Shown here piece after piece: positions 38,016 to 49,069 of a stretch of 64,000 nucleotides of DNA. The notes below the pieces were generated by a model. It had not been told where the DNA came from, did not search any database, and saw nothing but the letters and a program-made list of their open reading frames with translations. The position numbers and the translations under genes are program-made. Numbering within the stretch: position 1 is the first letter of the stretch; each line of letters opens with the position of its first letter. Source of the DNA: Glycomyces arizonensis DSM 44726 (GTDB lineage Bacteria > Actinomycetota > Actinomycetes > Mycobacteriales > Micromonosporaceae); NCBI RefSeq assembly GCF_000482705.1, contig NZ_AXWO01000001.1, positions 372,001 to 436,000 on the forward strand, written 5' to 3'.

Positions 38016-40145
38016 TTAGAGGAATCCACAGTTTTCCGCGGGGACGAGCACCCGCAGGGGCCGAGCCGTTGTCCGACCGCTACAAAACGTGTCCGCTTCG
38101 CCCGCTTCGCGAATTGACAGAGTCACCACACTGGATGCATGGATGCGCCTCCCCCTCCCCCGCCCGATGAACGGACGCCGAGCCGCCCGCAGCGGTTCGA
38201 CCGGGTCCGATACGACAGCGCTCTGACGTGTGCCTTCGCGATCGCCGCCGTGACCTTCCTGTGGCTGCTCACCGTCGGGATCCTGTTCATGTCGGCGGTC
38301 AGTGCGGGCCTGTGCGGCCTGGCACTGCCGTGCAGCGACGAAGAACTGGCGCGCCAGGACCAGTTGGAGCAGCTGACCGTCACCGCGTTCCTGGTCGGCC
38401 CCGTGGTCATCGCGATCGTGGCCTTCGTCCTGCGCATGCGCAACACCGGCTGGGCCTATGTGCTCATCGCCATCGTGCTGGGGATCCTCGCGCTCATGTA
38501 CTCGGTGTATGCATCGGCGACGGCGCCCACGCCGGTCGATTCGGAGCCGTCGCACTCGAACGTGTGCATCGAACGCAGCGGCGGCGACACCCGGTGCCCC
38601 GGCGGATAAGCGGAGCGGGCCGACGGCCGCTTCGATGTCGGCTTTGAGGTGCGGTCCGGTGACCAGATCCTTGACCTGCTCGATGACCGGGGCCATGAAC
38701 TGGTCGGGGCCGGGCTTGTCCGCGATCCGCTCGACCGCGGCGATCGCGGCACGCGCGGCCGGGGAGGGCCGCATCGGCTCGCGCAACTGGAGCGCGCGCA
38801 CGGCGCTCAAGAGCTCCACCGCCAGCAGACTGCCGAGATTGTCGAGGACCTCGCGCAGTTTGCAGCCCGCCGACCAGCCCATCGAGACGTGGTCCTCCTG
38901 CATGCCGGAGGTCGGCACCGAGTCGACCGAGGCGGGCTGCGCGAGGCGCCGGTTCTCCGCGACGATCCCCGCCGCCGTGTACTGGGCGATCATGAGCCCC
39001 GAGTTCACCCCCGGGTCGGGGCTGAGGAACGCCGGGAGGCCCCGCGAGCGCGTGACGTCGAGCAGCCGGTCCACGCGGCGCTCGGCGATCGAGCCGACGT
39101 CGGCCGCGGCTATCGCCAGGAAGTCGGCCGCGTACCCCAGCGGCGCGCCGTGGAAGTTCCCGGTGGACTCGACGCGGCCGTCGCTCAGCACCACCGGGTT
39201 GTCCACCACGGAGCGCAGTTCGCGGTCGGCGGCGGCCGCGGCGTAGGCGAGCACGTCCCTGGCGGCCCCGGCGACCTGCGGGGCGCAGCGCATCGAATAG
39301 GCGTCCTGCACCGCGTGCGTCAGATTGTCGCGGTGGGAGTCCATGATCTCGGAGTCCTGCAGCAGCATGTGGATGTTGGCCGCGCTCGCCGCCTGGCCAG
39401 GCTGCGGGCGGATCTCGTGGAGCTCGGGCATGAACGGCCGGTCGGAGCCCAGCATCGCCTCGATCGACAGCGCGGCGCACACGTCGGCCATGGCGAGCAG
39501 GTGCGCGGCGTCGGCCCCGGCCAGGATCAGCATGCCGAGCATCCCGTCGGTGCCGTTGATGAGCGACAGGCCCTCCTTGGACGACAGCGTGACCGGTGCC
39601 AATCCGGCCGCGTCCAGGGCGCTCGGGGCGTCGACGCGGGCGCCGTCGTCGCCGAGGACCCAGCCCTCGCCGAGCATCACGAGCGCGCAGTGCGCCAGCG
39701 GCGCGAGGTCGCCGGAGGCGCCGAGCGAGCCGAACTTCGGCACCCACGGGGTGACGTCGGCGTTCAGCAGGGCCCCTATCGCCGCCGCCGTCTCGGGGCG
39801 GACGCCCGAATGGCCCATCGCCAGGGAGCGCAGCCGCAGCAGCATCATCGCGCGCACCACTTCCTTCGGCATCGGTTCGCCGACGCCCGCGGCGTGCGAG
39901 CGGATGAGCGCGTGCTGGAGTTCGGCCCGGCGCTCGGGCTCGATGAACGTGCCCGCCAGGGCGCCGAAGCCGGTGGAGACGCCGTAGACGGGGCGGCCCT
40001 CGCGCTCGATGCCGTCGACGACGGCGCGGCTGCGCTCCATCGCCGCCACGGCGCCCGGGTCGATGACGACACTGGCACTGCGGCGGGCCACGGCGATGAC
40101 GTCGGCGGCGCTCACGCCGTGCTGCTTGATGTGGACGGTGTTCAT
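38016..40145 (-). CDS. hutH: Histidine ammonia-lyase with lost stop codon
   Basis: Deaminates histidine to urocanate. The MIO cofactor triad Ala-Ser-Gly is in FGSLGASGDLAPLAHC. Other conserved blocks are VYGVSTGFGALAGTFI, KEGLSLINGTDGMLG and GNFHGAPLGYAADF. It starts at the ATG at 40145 (GAGGAG upstream). The family ends after about 510 residues. Here residue 512 closes ...EAAVGPLR, codon 513 is TTA, and the frame continues to 38016 (709 aa) through DNA that codes a membrane protein on the other strand. The 197-residue tail is not conserved. A stop-loss or an assembly error is likely. Confidence 0.9.
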   Translation of the reverse strand: MNTVHIKQHGVSAADVIAVARRSASVVIDPGAVAAMERSRAVVDGIEREGRPVYGVSTGFGALAGTFIEPERRAELQHALIRSHAAGVGEPMPKEVVRAMMLLRLRSLAMGHSGVRPETAAAIGALLNADVTPWVPKFGSLGASGDLAPLAHCALVMLGEGWVLGDDGARVDAPSALDAAGLAPVTLSSKEGLSLINGTDGMLGMLILAGADAAHLLAMADVCAALSIEAMLGSDRPFMPELHEIRPQPGQAASAANIHMLLQDSEIMDSHRDNLTHAVQDAYSMRCAPQVAGAARDVLAYAAAAADRELRSVVDNPVVLSDGRVESTGNFHGAPLGYAADFLAIAAADVGSIAERRVDRLLDVTRSRGLPAFLSPDPGVNSGLMIAQYTAAGIVAENRRLAQPASVDSVPTSGMQEDHVSMGWSAGCKLREVLDNLGSLLAVELLSAVRALQLREPMRPSPAARAAIAAVERIADKPGPDQFMAPVIEQVKDLVTGPHLKADIEAAVGPLRLSAGAPGVAAAAFDAHVRVRRLRIDRRGRRRRCIHRVHEREDPQHDGDEHIGPAGVAHAQDEGHDRDDHGADQERGDGQLLQLVLARQFFVAARQCQAAQARTDRRHEQDPDGEQPQEGHGGDREGTRQSAVVSDPVEPLRAARRPFIGRGRGRRIHASSVVTLSIREAGEADTFCSGRTTARPLRVLVPAENCGFL
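38139..38609 (+). CDS. Small membrane protein, three hydrophobic segments
   Basis: A 156-aa protein. It has a Pro-rich start (MDAPPPPPPDERTPS), then three membrane helices (CAFAIAAVTFLWLLTVGILF, VTAFLVGPVVIAIVAFVLR, GWAYVLIAIVLGILALMYSV). Between helices 1 and 2 is an extracytoplasmic loop with two Cys. The TAA stop (38607-38609) is the exact complement of hutH codon 513. No family recognised. It overlaps the run-on part of hutH completely. Confidence 0.65.
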   Translation: MDAPPPPPPDERTPSRPQRFDRVRYDSALTCAFAIAAVTFLWLLTVGILFMSAVSAGLCGLALPCSDEELARQDQLEQLTVTAFLVGPVVIAIVAFVLRMRNTGWAYVLIAIVLGILALMYSVYASATAPTPVDSEPSHSNVCIERSGGDTRCPGG

Positions 40146-40168
40146 TCGGCGGCTCCTCGGCACGGTGT

Positions 40169-41356
40169 TCACTCCGGTTCGGGTGGTCGGAGACGGGTGT
40201 GCGCGGCAGTGCTGTCGAATACGATGCCGCCGCGTACGACGGCGCTGACGAGCGGCGTGCCCGGCCGGTAGGCCAGGTGCACGTGGCTGGGCGCGTCGAG
40301 CACGGCCAGGTCGGCCCGGGCGCCGACAGTGAGGCGGCCGATGTCGCTTCGGCGCAGTGCCTTCGCGCCGCCCGCGGTGGCGGCGGCGACGGCTTCGGTG
40401 GGGCTCATGCCCATCTCGCGGACGGCCAGCGCGACGCAGAAGGCCATGCTGCTGGTGAAGGACGAGCCGGGGTTGCAGTCGGTGGCGAGGGCGACGGCAG
40501 CGCCCGCGTCGATGAGCCTGCGCGCGTCCGGGTACGGCGAACGTGTGGAGAACTCCGCGCCCGGCAGGAGCGTGGCGACCGTGGCGCCCGAGGCGAGCGC
40601 GTCGACGTCGGCGTCGGTCAGGTGCGTGCAGTGGTCGGCCGAGGCGGCGCCGAGTTCGACGGCGAGCCGCACGCCGGGCCCGGCGGTGAGCTGGTTCGCG
40701 TGGACGCGGGGGGCGAGCCCCGCCTCGATGCCCGCCATGAGGACCCGGCGGGCCTGGTCGCCGTCGAAGGCGCCGCGCTCGCAGAACACGTCGACCCACT
40801 TGGCGTGCGGGGCGCAGGCGGTGAGCATCTCGCCGCACACGAGGTCGACGTACTCGTCGGGATCGGTGTCGGCCGGGACGGTGTGGGCGCCGAGGAAGGT
40901 GGTCTCGGCGGTGAACTCCCCGGCGATGCGCAGCTGCCGCTCCTCGTCCGCGACAGTGAGGCCGTAGCCGGATTTGATCTCCACGGCGGTGGTGCCCTGG
41001 CGGAGCATCTCGGCGGTGAGGCGGGCGCAGGTGGCGCGCAGTTCGTCGTCGCTCGCGGCTCGGGTGGCGGTGACCGTGGTGCGGATGCCGCCGCCGGTGT
41101 AGGGCTCGCCGCTCATGCGGGCGGCGAACTCGGCGGTGCGGTCCCCGGCGAAGACGAGGTGGGCGTGGCTGTCGACGAAGCCGGGGATGACGGCGCCGCC
41201 GCGGGCGTCGAGCCGTTCGTCGGCCTCGGGCGCCTCGGCGGCCGGGCCGATCCAGGCGACGGTGCCGCCGTCGGCGACGAGGGCGGCACCGCTGCGAACA
41301 CGGTGCTCGTCGTCGGCGGTGAACAGCTCGCCGATGTTGTCGACCAGGAGGCTCAT
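40169..41356 (-). CDS. hutI: Imidazolonepropionase
   Basis: Hydrolyses imidazolone-propionate to formiminoglutamate, the third step of histidine degradation. It has 395 aa of the amidohydrolase fold: metal site [16 protein letters not shown], substrate region [38 protein letters not shown]. The ATG at 41356 overlaps the hutF stop (ATGA). Two codons upstream a GTG is in frame but has poorer spacing to GGGGAG. Confidence 0.95.
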   Translation of the reverse strand: MSLLVDNIGELFTADDEHRVRSGAALVADGGTVAWIGPAAEAPEADERLDARGGAVIPGFVDSHAHLVFAGDRTAEFAARMSGEPYTGGGIRTTVTATRAASDDELRATCARLTAEMLRQGTTAVEIKSGYGLTVADEERQLRIAGEFTAETTFLGAHTVPADTDPDEYVDLVCGEMLTACAPHAKWVDVFCERGAFDGDQARRVLMAGIEAGLAPRVHANQLTAGPGVRLAVELGAASADHCTHLTDADVDALASGATVATLLPGAEFSTRSPYPDARRLIDAGAAVALATDCNPGSSFTSSMAFCVALAVREMGMSPTEAVAAATAGGAKALRRSDIGRLTVGARADLAVLDAPSHVHLAYRPGTPLVSAVVRGGIVFDSTAAHTRLRPPEPE

Positions 41357-42651
41357 CGCCACAGCTCCCCTATCGACTCGGCGAGTTCGGCCGCGGCGTC
41401 GACCGCGGTGTGGCGCCCGTCCGCGACGACGCGGCGCCCGTCGACCACGACGTCGGTGACATCGGCCGCGGTGGCGGCGTAGAGGATCCCTTCGGGCGCG
41501 ATCCCGGCGGTGCGCGGCGAGTCCAGATCGACGGCCACCAGGTCGGCGCGGCGCCCGGGGGCGATGGCCCCCGCGTCACCCCAGCCGAGGCTGTCGTGGC
41601 GGGTGGCGGCGCCCAGCAGCTCGCCGGGCGCGAAGTGGCCGCGCCGCTCGGAGACGAGGCGCTCGTGCATCTCGAGGGCGCGGGCCTCCTCGAACATGTC
41701 GATGACGGCGCCCGAGTCGGTGCCCAGCGACAGCGGTATGCCCGCCTCGGCCATGGCGCGGGCCGGGCCGATGCCGTCGGCGAGGTCCCGTTCGGTGGTG
41801 GGGCACAGGCACACGGTGGCGCCCGAGCGGCGCAGCAGTTCGAGGTCGCCGCCCGCCGGGTGGGTGGCGTGGACGGCGGTCAGGTCGGGGCCGAGCAGCC
41901 CGCACCGCTCGAGCAGTTCGGTGGGGCTGCACCCGTGCTCGGCGCGGCAGGCCTCGTTCTCGGCGCGCTGCTCGGAGACGTGGACGTGGACGGGGCGGCC
42001 CTCTGTGGAGCAGGCGAACGCCTCGATCGCCGTCTCGGGAACGGCCCTGACCGAGTGGACGGCGGTGCCGACGAGGGCGTGGGGGGCCGCTTCGAGCTTG
42101 TCGACGCGGTTCATCCACGATTCGAGTCCGCCGTCGCCGAAGCGGCGCTGGACGCCGTCGAGGGGCTCGCCGAACCCGCCGGCGAGGTAGAGCGCGTCGA
42201 GGAGGGTGATGCGGATCCCGGCGTCGGCCGCGGCGGCGATGAGGGCCTGGCCCATCGCGTTCGGGTCGGTGTAGGGGCGGCCGCCGGGGGCGTGGTGCAG
42301 GTAGTGGAACTCCCCCACGCACGTGATCCCCGCGAGGGCCATCTCGGCGTAGACGGCCCTGGCGAGACGGAAGTACGCGTCGGGGTCGATGCGCTCGGCA
42401 AGGGCGTACATCTGGTCTCTCCACGTCCAGAAGGTGCCGCCTTCGCCGTGGGTGCGGCCGCGCAGGGCCCGGTGGAACGCGTGCGAGTGGGCGTTGGCCA
42501 GGCCGGGCATGACGAGGCCGCGCAGGACCTCGGCTCCGGCGGGCTCGACGCCGGCCACGACCGAGGTGATGCGGCCTTCGGCGGTCTCGATCGCGACGCC
42601 TTCGGCGACGCCCGCCTCCAGCCAGGCCCGTTCGGCCCAGTAGGTCAGCAC
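41353..42651 (-). CDS. hutF: Formimidoylglutamate deiminase
   Basis: Converts N-formimino-Glu to N-formyl-Glu with release of ammonia, the five-step branch of histidine use. It has 432 aa, an amidohydrolase with [65 protein letters not shown] and [20 protein letters not shown]. The GTG at 42651 overlaps the upstream hydrolase by 7 bases. Confidence 0.93.
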   Translation of the reverse strand: MLTYWAERAWLEAGVAEGVAIETAEGRITSVVAGVEPAGAEVLRGLVMPGLANAHSHAFHRALRGRTHGEGGTFWTWRDQMYALAERIDPDAYFRLARAVYAEMALAGITCVGEFHYLHHAPGGRPYTDPNAMGQALIAAAADAGIRITLLDALYLAGGFGEPLDGVQRRFGDGGLESWMNRVDKLEAAPHALVGTAVHSVRAVPETAIEAFACSTEGRPVHVHVSEQRAENEACRAEHGCSPTELLERCGLLGPDLTAVHATHPAGGDLELLRRSGATVCLCPTTERDLADGIGPARAMAEAGIPLSLGTDSGAVIDMFEEARALEMHERLVSERRGHFAPGELLGAATRHDSLGWGDAGAIAPGRRADLVAVDLDSPRTAGIAPEGILYAATAADVTDVVVDGRRVVADGRHTAVDAAAELAESIGELWR

Positions 42652-43847
42652 GCCAGCTCCCGCAGCACTGCCGCGAGGGCGTCGGCGCCCGCGGCGCAGT
42701 CCTCGTAGTCGGCCTTCTCGCCGGGGGCGTGGGAGACGCCGGTGCGGTTGCGGACGAACAGCATCGCGGTGGGCACGTGCTGGGCGAGGACGGCCGCGTC
42801 GTGTCCGGCGCCGGTGGGCAGGATCGGGACGCCGCCCAGCAGCTCGGCGATCCGGTCGCGGAGCCCGGCGTCGAACTCGACCAGGGGCGTCTCGGACTCG
42901 GCCTCGATGGCGACGCGGGTGCGGTCCCGCTCGGCCCGGTCCACCACTTTGGACTCGATGCCGTCGACGATCTGGCCCAGGACGGCCTCGTCGGGGGCGC
43001 GCGCGTCGAGCCAGGCGCGGACCGTCCCGGGGATCACGTTGGCCGCTCCGGGCTCGGCATCGAGGCGCCCTACGGTGGCGATGCCGCCGACGATGCGGGC
43101 CTCCTTGCGGGCGGCCAGGACCATGAACGCGGCCGTCAGCATCGGGTCGTGGCGGTCGGCCATGACCGTGGTCCCGGCGTGGTTGGCCTCGCCGGTGAAG
43201 GTGAAGCGCCAGCGCCCGTGCGGCCAGATCGCGCTCGCGACGCCGACGGGCGCGTCCTCGGCGTCGAGGGCGCGGCCCTGCTCGATGTGGAGCTCGACGA
43301 ACGCGCCGAGGTTCGCGAGGCGGTCGCGGTCGACGCCGAGGATGCTCGGGTCGGCGGCCGAGGCCTCCATGGCCTCGGCGAGGGTGATGCCATCGCGGTC
43401 GGTGAGGTTCCGGGCCACGTCGGGGTCGAGGGCGCCGGTCATGAGGCGGGAGCCGACGCACGGCACGCCGAACCGGCCGCCCTCCTCTTCGGTGAAGGCG
43501 ACGATGCCGATGGGCCTGCGGGGCTTTGCGCCGGTCCGGCGCAGGACGTCGATCGCGAGGAACGCCGAGACGATGCCGAGCGGGCCGTCGAAGGCGCCGC
43601 CGTGCGGCACCGAGTCGAAGTGGCTGCCGGTCAGGACGGCGTCCCCGTCGCTCAGCGAGCCCCACCAGGCGAAGATGTTGCCGCTCCTGCCCGTCTCGAC
43701 CTCCATGCCGCGCTTGTCGGCCTGGGTGCGGAACCAGTTGCGGCATTGCTGGTCGGCGTCGGTCCACGAGTAGCGCTCGTAGCCGCGCTTGGACCGCCCG
43801 ATCGGCGACAGCCCGTCCCATAGCGCTCTGAACTCGGCGGCGTCCAT
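42645..43847 (-). CDS. M20-family amidohydrolase (allantoate amidohydrolase-like), probable N-formyl-Glu deformylase
   Basis: A 400-aa dinuclear-metal hydrolase of the hydantoinase/carbamoylase group: TGSHFDSVPHGGAFDGPLG, FTEEEGGRFGVPCVGSR, ELHIEQGRALD, ANHAGTTVMADRHDP, and the C-terminal PTGAGHDAAVLAQHVPTAML with His. Relatives remove carbamoyl, formyl or ureido groups. Inside this hut operon, where no hutG is seen, the most economic role is cleavage of N-formyl-Glu to Glu and formate. This is inference from context. Confidence 0.85.
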   Translation of the reverse strand: MDAAEFRALWDGLSPIGRSKRGYERYSWTDADQQCRNWFRTQADKRGMEVETGRSGNIFAWWGSLSDGDAVLTGSHFDSVPHGGAFDGPLGIVSAFLAIDVLRRTGAKPRRPIGIVAFTEEEGGRFGVPCVGSRLMTGALDPDVARNLTDRDGITLAEAMEASAADPSILGVDRDRLANLGAFVELHIEQGRALDAEDAPVGVASAIWPHGRWRFTFTGEANHAGTTVMADRHDPMLTAAFMVLAARKEARIVGGIATVGRLDAEPGAANVIPGTVRAWLDARAPDEAVLGQIVDGIESKVVDRAERDRTRVAIEAESETPLVEFDAGLRDRIAELLGGVPILPTGAGHDAAVLAQHVPTAMLFVRNRTGVSHAPGEKADYEDCAAGADALAAVLRELAC

Positions 43848-43869
43848 CTGCTCTCCCTCTGCTGCTTCG

Positions 43870-45507
43870 TCACGCTTCCTTGGTCGGGATCCTGATCCCG
43901 TGGTCCTCGGCTACCCGTTCGGCGGCGTCGTATCCGGCGTCGACGTGGCGGATGACGCCCATGGCGGGGTCGTTGGACAGGACCCGCTCGATCTTCTCGG
44001 CGGCGAGGCGGGTGCCGTCGGCGACGGTGACCTGCCCGGCGTGGAGGGATCGTCCCATGCCGACGCCGCCGCCGTGGTGGATCGAGACCCAGCTGGCGCC
44101 CGAGGCGGTGTTGACCAGGGCGTTGAGCAGCGGCCAGTCGGCGATGGCGTCGGAGCCGTCGAGCATGGCCTCGGTCTCGCGGTACGGGCTGGCGACCGAG
44201 CCGCAGTCGAGGTGGTCGCGGCCGATGACGATCGGGGCCTTGAGGGTGCCGTCGGCGACCATCTCGTTGAATCGGGCCCCGGCCCGGTCGCGCTCGCCGT
44301 GGCCGAGCCAGCAGATGCGGGCGGGCAGGCCCTGGAAGGCGACGCGCTCGCGGGCCAGGGAGATCCAGCGATGCAGGGACTCGTTGTCGCCGAACAGGTC
44401 GAGGATCGCCTCGTCGGTGCGGGCGATGTCGGCCGGGTCGCCCGAGAGCGCGGCCCACCGGAAGGGGCCCTTGCCCTCGCAGAACAGCGGCCGGATGTAG
44501 GCGGGCACGAAGCCGGGGAACGCGAAGGCGCGCTCGAAGCCGCCTTCGAGGGCCTCGCCGCGGATCGAGTTGCCGTAGTCGAAGACCTCGGCGCCGGCGT
44601 CCTGGAAGCCGACCATCGCCTCGACGTGCTTCGCCATGGAGGCGCGGGCGCGTTCGGTGAACGAGGCGGGGTCCTCGCGGGCGAGCGCCGGAGCGTCCCG
44701 GTGGTCGACGCCTTCGGGGACGTAGGCGAGCGGGTCGTGGGCCGAGGTCTGGTCGGTGACGATGTCGACGGGGACGCCGCGGGCGAGGAGCTCGGGGATG
44801 ACGGCGGCGGCGTTGCCGACCAGGCCGATCGAGGTCGCCTCACCGGTCTTGCGGGCCGCCAGGGCCCGCTTGAGCGCGTCGTCGAGGTCGTCGGCGACCG
44901 TGTCCAGGTAGCGCTGCTCGACTCTTCTGCGCAGTCTTTCGGGGTCGACGTCGACGATGAGGCACACGCCGTCGTTCATGGTGACCGCCAGCGGCTGCGC
45001 CCCGCCCATGCCGCCGCACCCGGCCGTCACGGTCAGCGTGCCCTTCAGCGTGCCGCCGAAACGCTTCGCGGCGATGGCCGCGAACGTCTCGTAGGTGCCC
45101 TGGAGGATGCCCTGGGTGCCGATGTAGATCCACGACCCGGCGGTCATCTGCCCGAACATGGTCAGCCCGAGCGCTTCGAGGCGACGGAACTCGGGCCAGG
45201 TGGCCCAGTCGCCGACGAGGTTCGAGTTCGCCAGCAGGACCTTGGGCGCCCACTCGTGGGTGCGCATGACGCCGACGGCGCGGCCCGACTGGACGAGCAT
45301 CGTCTCGTCGGCTTCGAGCGTCTGGAGCGTCCGCAGGATCGCCTCCAGGTCGTCCCGGCTGCGGGCGGCCTTGCCGGTGCCGCCGTAGACCACGAGGTCC
45401 TCGGGACGCTCGGCCACGTCGGGGTCGAGGTTGTTCTGGAGCATCCGCCAGGCCGCCTCGGCCTGCCAGTCGCGGCAGTGCAGGGTGGTGCCGTGTGGTG
45501 CGCGCAT
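43870..45507 (-). CDS. hutU: Urocanate hydratase
   Basis: NAD-dependent urocanase, the second step of histidine degradation. It has 545 aa: [53 protein letters not shown] with the catalytic Cys region, [31 protein letters not shown], and [17 protein letters not shown]. It is the first gene of the operon, with its ATG at 45507. The frame is open upstream but the family starts here. Confidence 0.96.
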   Translation of the reverse strand: MRAPHGTTLHCRDWQAEAAWRMLQNNLDPDVAERPEDLVVYGGTGKAARSRDDLEAILRTLQTLEADETMLVQSGRAVGVMRTHEWAPKVLLANSNLVGDWATWPEFRRLEALGLTMFGQMTAGSWIYIGTQGILQGTYETFAAIAAKRFGGTLKGTLTVTAGCGGMGGAQPLAVTMNDGVCLIVDVDPERLRRRVEQRYLDTVADDLDDALKRALAARKTGEATSIGLVGNAAAVIPELLARGVPVDIVTDQTSAHDPLAYVPEGVDHRDAPALAREDPASFTERARASMAKHVEAMVGFQDAGAEVFDYGNSIRGEALEGGFERAFAFPGFVPAYIRPLFCEGKGPFRWAALSGDPADIARTDEAILDLFGDNESLHRWISLARERVAFQGLPARICWLGHGERDRAGARFNEMVADGTLKAPIVIGRDHLDCGSVASPYRETEAMLDGSDAIADWPLLNALVNTASGASWVSIHHGGGVGMGRSLHAGQVTVADGTRLAAEKIERVLSNDPAMGVIRHVDAGYDAAERVAEDHGIRIPTKEA

Positions 45508-45600
45508 CCGGTCCGCCTTCGCTGTGAGGTGATGCCAGTCTTGCAGAATTCCCGTTCGCCGCTTGGCGACACGTGGTCGAGTGAACAAGGCGACCATCAA

Positions 45601-45631
45601 TCTTATAGGATATAATCTATAGGAAATAAGG
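45601..45631. repeat. AT-rich heptad array D (short)
   Basis: TTATAGG, ATATAAT, CTATAGG, AAATAAG in a 7-bp period, between the hppD 3' end and the hutU promoter region. It shares TTATAGGATATAAT with array A. Confidence 0.75.
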
Positions 45632-45736
45632 CCGCAGTCAGATGCGGACGACCCCGCCTGACCGTAGGCCCCGATTCGCCCGATACGAGATCTCGTCCGG
45701 GCGCGGAGGGCCGCGCCCGGACGGCGGCGGCGTGGC

Positions 45737-47071
<1,335 letters not shown>

Positions 47072-47083
47072 TCATCTTGTACA

Positions 47084-47107
47084 TATGGCCCTGTTGTTCG
47101 GGCCATA
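47084..47107. promoter_or_regulatory. Operator candidate between hppD and the Lrp regulator
   Basis: TATGGCCC-8 nt-GGGCCATA, 8-bp perfect arms, 11 bases upstream of the regulator ATG and about 130 bases upstream of hppD. It fits a dimeric Lrp/AsnC site controlling both directions. Confidence 0.6.
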
Positions 47108-47118
47108 GACTGGACAGT

Positions 47119-47613
47119 ATGACCACCGAATCATCGATCGACGCACTCGACGCCCGGCTCATCGCCCTGCTGGAGGACGAGCCGCGCATCGGCGTCCTCG
47201 AATGCTCCCGGCGCCTCGGCGTGGCGCGCGGGACCGTGCAGGCGCGCATGGACAAGCTCGCCGCGCGCGGCGTCATCCGCGGCTACGGGCCCCACGTGGA
47301 CCCCGCATCGCTCGGCTACCCCGTGATGGCATTCGTAACCTTGGAGCTGCGTCAGGCCGTCGGCCACGACTCCGTGGCGCGGAACCTCGCGCGCGTGCCC
47401 GAAGTGCTCGAGGCCCACACCGTCACGGGAACCGGCGACATGCTGTGCCGCATCGTCGCCCGCACCAACGCCGGCCTCCAAGGCGTGATCGACCGCGTGC
47501 TGGCCTGCGAGGGCGTGCTGCGAGCCTCAACGGTGATAGCCCTGGCCGAGCAGATCCCCCACCGGACCCTTCCGCTGGTAACCGAGGCCGCCAACCACAG
47601 GCCGCACCCATAA
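47119..47613 (+). CDS. Lrp/AsnC-family regulator of the tyrosine cluster
   Basis: A 164-aa protein. The N-terminal helix-turn-helix is SIDALDARLIALLEDEPRIG, then CSRRLGVARGTVQARMDKLA. The C-terminal RAM ligand domain is VTLELRQAVGHDSVARNLAR ... VTGTGDMLCRIVARTNAGLQ. Divergence from hppD suggests control by tyrosine or a related compound. The ATG at 47119 is close to the palindrome. The gene ends at the edge of heptad array E. Confidence 0.9.
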   Translation: MTTESSIDALDARLIALLEDEPRIGVLECSRRLGVARGTVQARMDKLAARGVIRGYGPHVDPASLGYPVMAFVTLELRQAVGHDSVARNLARVPEVLEAHTVTGTGDMLCRIVARTNAGLQGVIDRVLACEGVLRASTVIALAEQIPHRTLPLVTEAANHRPHP

Positions 47614-47847
47614 GACCTATATCTTATAGGCTATAAAGTCTCTGAGCGTCGACACTGTCATAAACAGGTTATAACTTATACCCTATATCGTCTTTAGATC
47701 ATATAAGTTATAACCTGCGTAGTGGCCACTTTTCCGCGCGAAGAGCAAGTGGGCGGGAGCGGGCGCGACGTCATGGAACCACGGCCGCTCTTACACGGGA
47801 GGAATAAGTTATAGCCTATAGCTTCCATAAAGTTATAGGCTATAAGA
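47610..47847. repeat. AT-rich heptad array E, three blocks with inverted pairs
   Basis: It fills the gap between two convergent genes. Block 1 (47611-47638) contains TCTTATAGGCTATAAAG. Block 2 has the perfect 16-bp inverted pair CAGGTTATAACTTATA (47665-47680) and TATAAGTTATAACCTG (47702-47717). Block 3 has the 12-bp pair TTATAGCCTATA (47809-47820) and TATAGGCTATAA (47834-47845). Between blocks 2 and 3 is ordinary GC-rich DNA with no gene. Confidence 0.85.
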
Positions 47848-47854
47848 ACGATGC

Positions 47855-49069
47855 TCAGTGGGCGGCACCGACGATGGTTCCCGTGACTTCGCCCAGGCCG
47901 ATGGTCTCGCCGTCCGGACCGGGAGCGGTGGCGGTGATCGTCACGGTGTCGCCGTCCTCCAGGAAGGTCCGCTCGGCGCCGTCGCCGAGACGGACCGGTT
48001 CGGAGCCGCCCCACGTCAGCTCGATGAAGCTGCCGCGCTGGTCCTGGCCGGGGCCGGAGACCGTCCCGGAGGCGAACAGGTCACCGGTGCGCAGGCTCGC
48101 GCCGTTCACGGTCATGTGCGCCAACTGCTGCGCGGGCGTCCAGTACAGCTGCGCGAACGGCGGCCGCGAGACTTCGACGCCGTTCCAGGACACCGCGAGC
48201 GACAGGTCGTAGCCGAAGCGGTCGGACTCCTTGAGGTACGCCAGCGGCGCCGGGTCCTGCTCGGGCGCGGCCGTCTTCGCCGCCTCCAGCGCCTCCAGCG
48301 GCGTCACCCACTGGCCGATCGAGGTCGCGAACGACTTGCCCAGGAACGGCCCGAGCGGCTGGTACTCCCACGCCTGGATGTCCCGGGCCGACCAGTCGTT
48401 GACCAGGACCACCCCGAAGACGTGCTCGGCGAAGTCGTCCGCGGCCACCGGCGAGCCCAGCTGCGTGGGCGCGCCGACGACGAAGCCGACCTCGGCTTCG
48501 ATGTCGAGCCGCAGGCTCGGCCCGAACTCGATGTCGCCGCCGGTTCCCTTGCGCTGGCCGCTGGGCCGCACGATCGGCGTGCCGGAGGCGACGACGGTCC
48601 CGGCGCGGCCGTGGTATCCCACCGGCAGGCGCTTCCAGTTCGGCAGCAGCGCATCGCCGTCCGGCCGGAAGAGCCGACCGAGGTTGGCGGCGTGGTGCTC
48701 CGAGGCGTAGAAGTCCACATAGTCGGCCACGTCGAACGGCAGGTGCATCCGGGTCTTGTGGACTGGCGTGAACAGCGTCGCGGACTGCTCGCGGTAGCGG
48801 GCGTCGCTGAGCAGCTCGGTCAGCTGGAGGCGCACCAGGCGCCACGCGGGCCGCCCCATCGCCATGAACGCGTTCAGCGAGTGCTCCTGGAACGCCGGGC
48901 GGATCCACGGCAGGAAGAACGTGCCGGTCGCAAGCTTGCGCAGATCGAGCACCCGGTCGGCGATGCGGACGCCGACGCGCGGCGTCGGATCCTCCGCGGT
49001 GGAGAAGATCCCGTACGGGAGGTGGTTGATGCCGTACGGGCTCCCGTCGGCGCCTTCGACCCAGCTCAC
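47855..49069 (-). CDS. fahA: Fumarylacetoacetase
   Basis: Last step of homogentisate degradation: fumarylacetoacetate to fumarate and acetoacetate. It has 404 aa: DFYASEHHAANLGRLFRP with the catalytic His, VGYHGRAGTVVASGTPI, LDIEAEVGFVVGAP and NDWSARDIQAWEYQPLGPFL. The GTG at 49069 overlaps the stop of the upstream gene (GTGA), so the pair is coupled. The stop is 8 bases from heptad array E. Confidence 0.96.
   Translation of the reverse strand: MSWVEGADGSPYGINHLPYGIFSTAEDPTPRVGVRIADRVLDLRKLATGTFFLPWIRPAFQEHSLNAFMAMGRPAWRLVRLQLTELLSDARYREQSATLFTPVHKTRMHLPFDVADYVDFYASEHHAANLGRLFRPDGDALLPNWKRLPVGYHGRAGTVVASGTPIVRPSGQRKGTGGDIEFGPSLRLDIEAEVGFVVGAPTQLGSPVAADDFAEHVFGVVLVNDWSARDIQAWEYQPLGPFLGKSFATSIGQWVTPLEALEAAKTAAPEQDPAPLAYLKESDRFGYDLSLAVSWNGVEVSRPPFAQLYWTPAQQLAHMTVNGASLRTGDLFASGTVSGPGQDQRGSFIELTWGGSEPVRLGDGAERTFLEDGDTVTITATAPGPDGETIGLGEVTGTIVGAAH

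Noticed and set aside
40146-40838. Upstream extension of the hutH frame
   Set aside because: It covers the 3' part of hutI on the same strand in another frame. The ATG at 40145 has a ribosome site and gives the family N-terminus.
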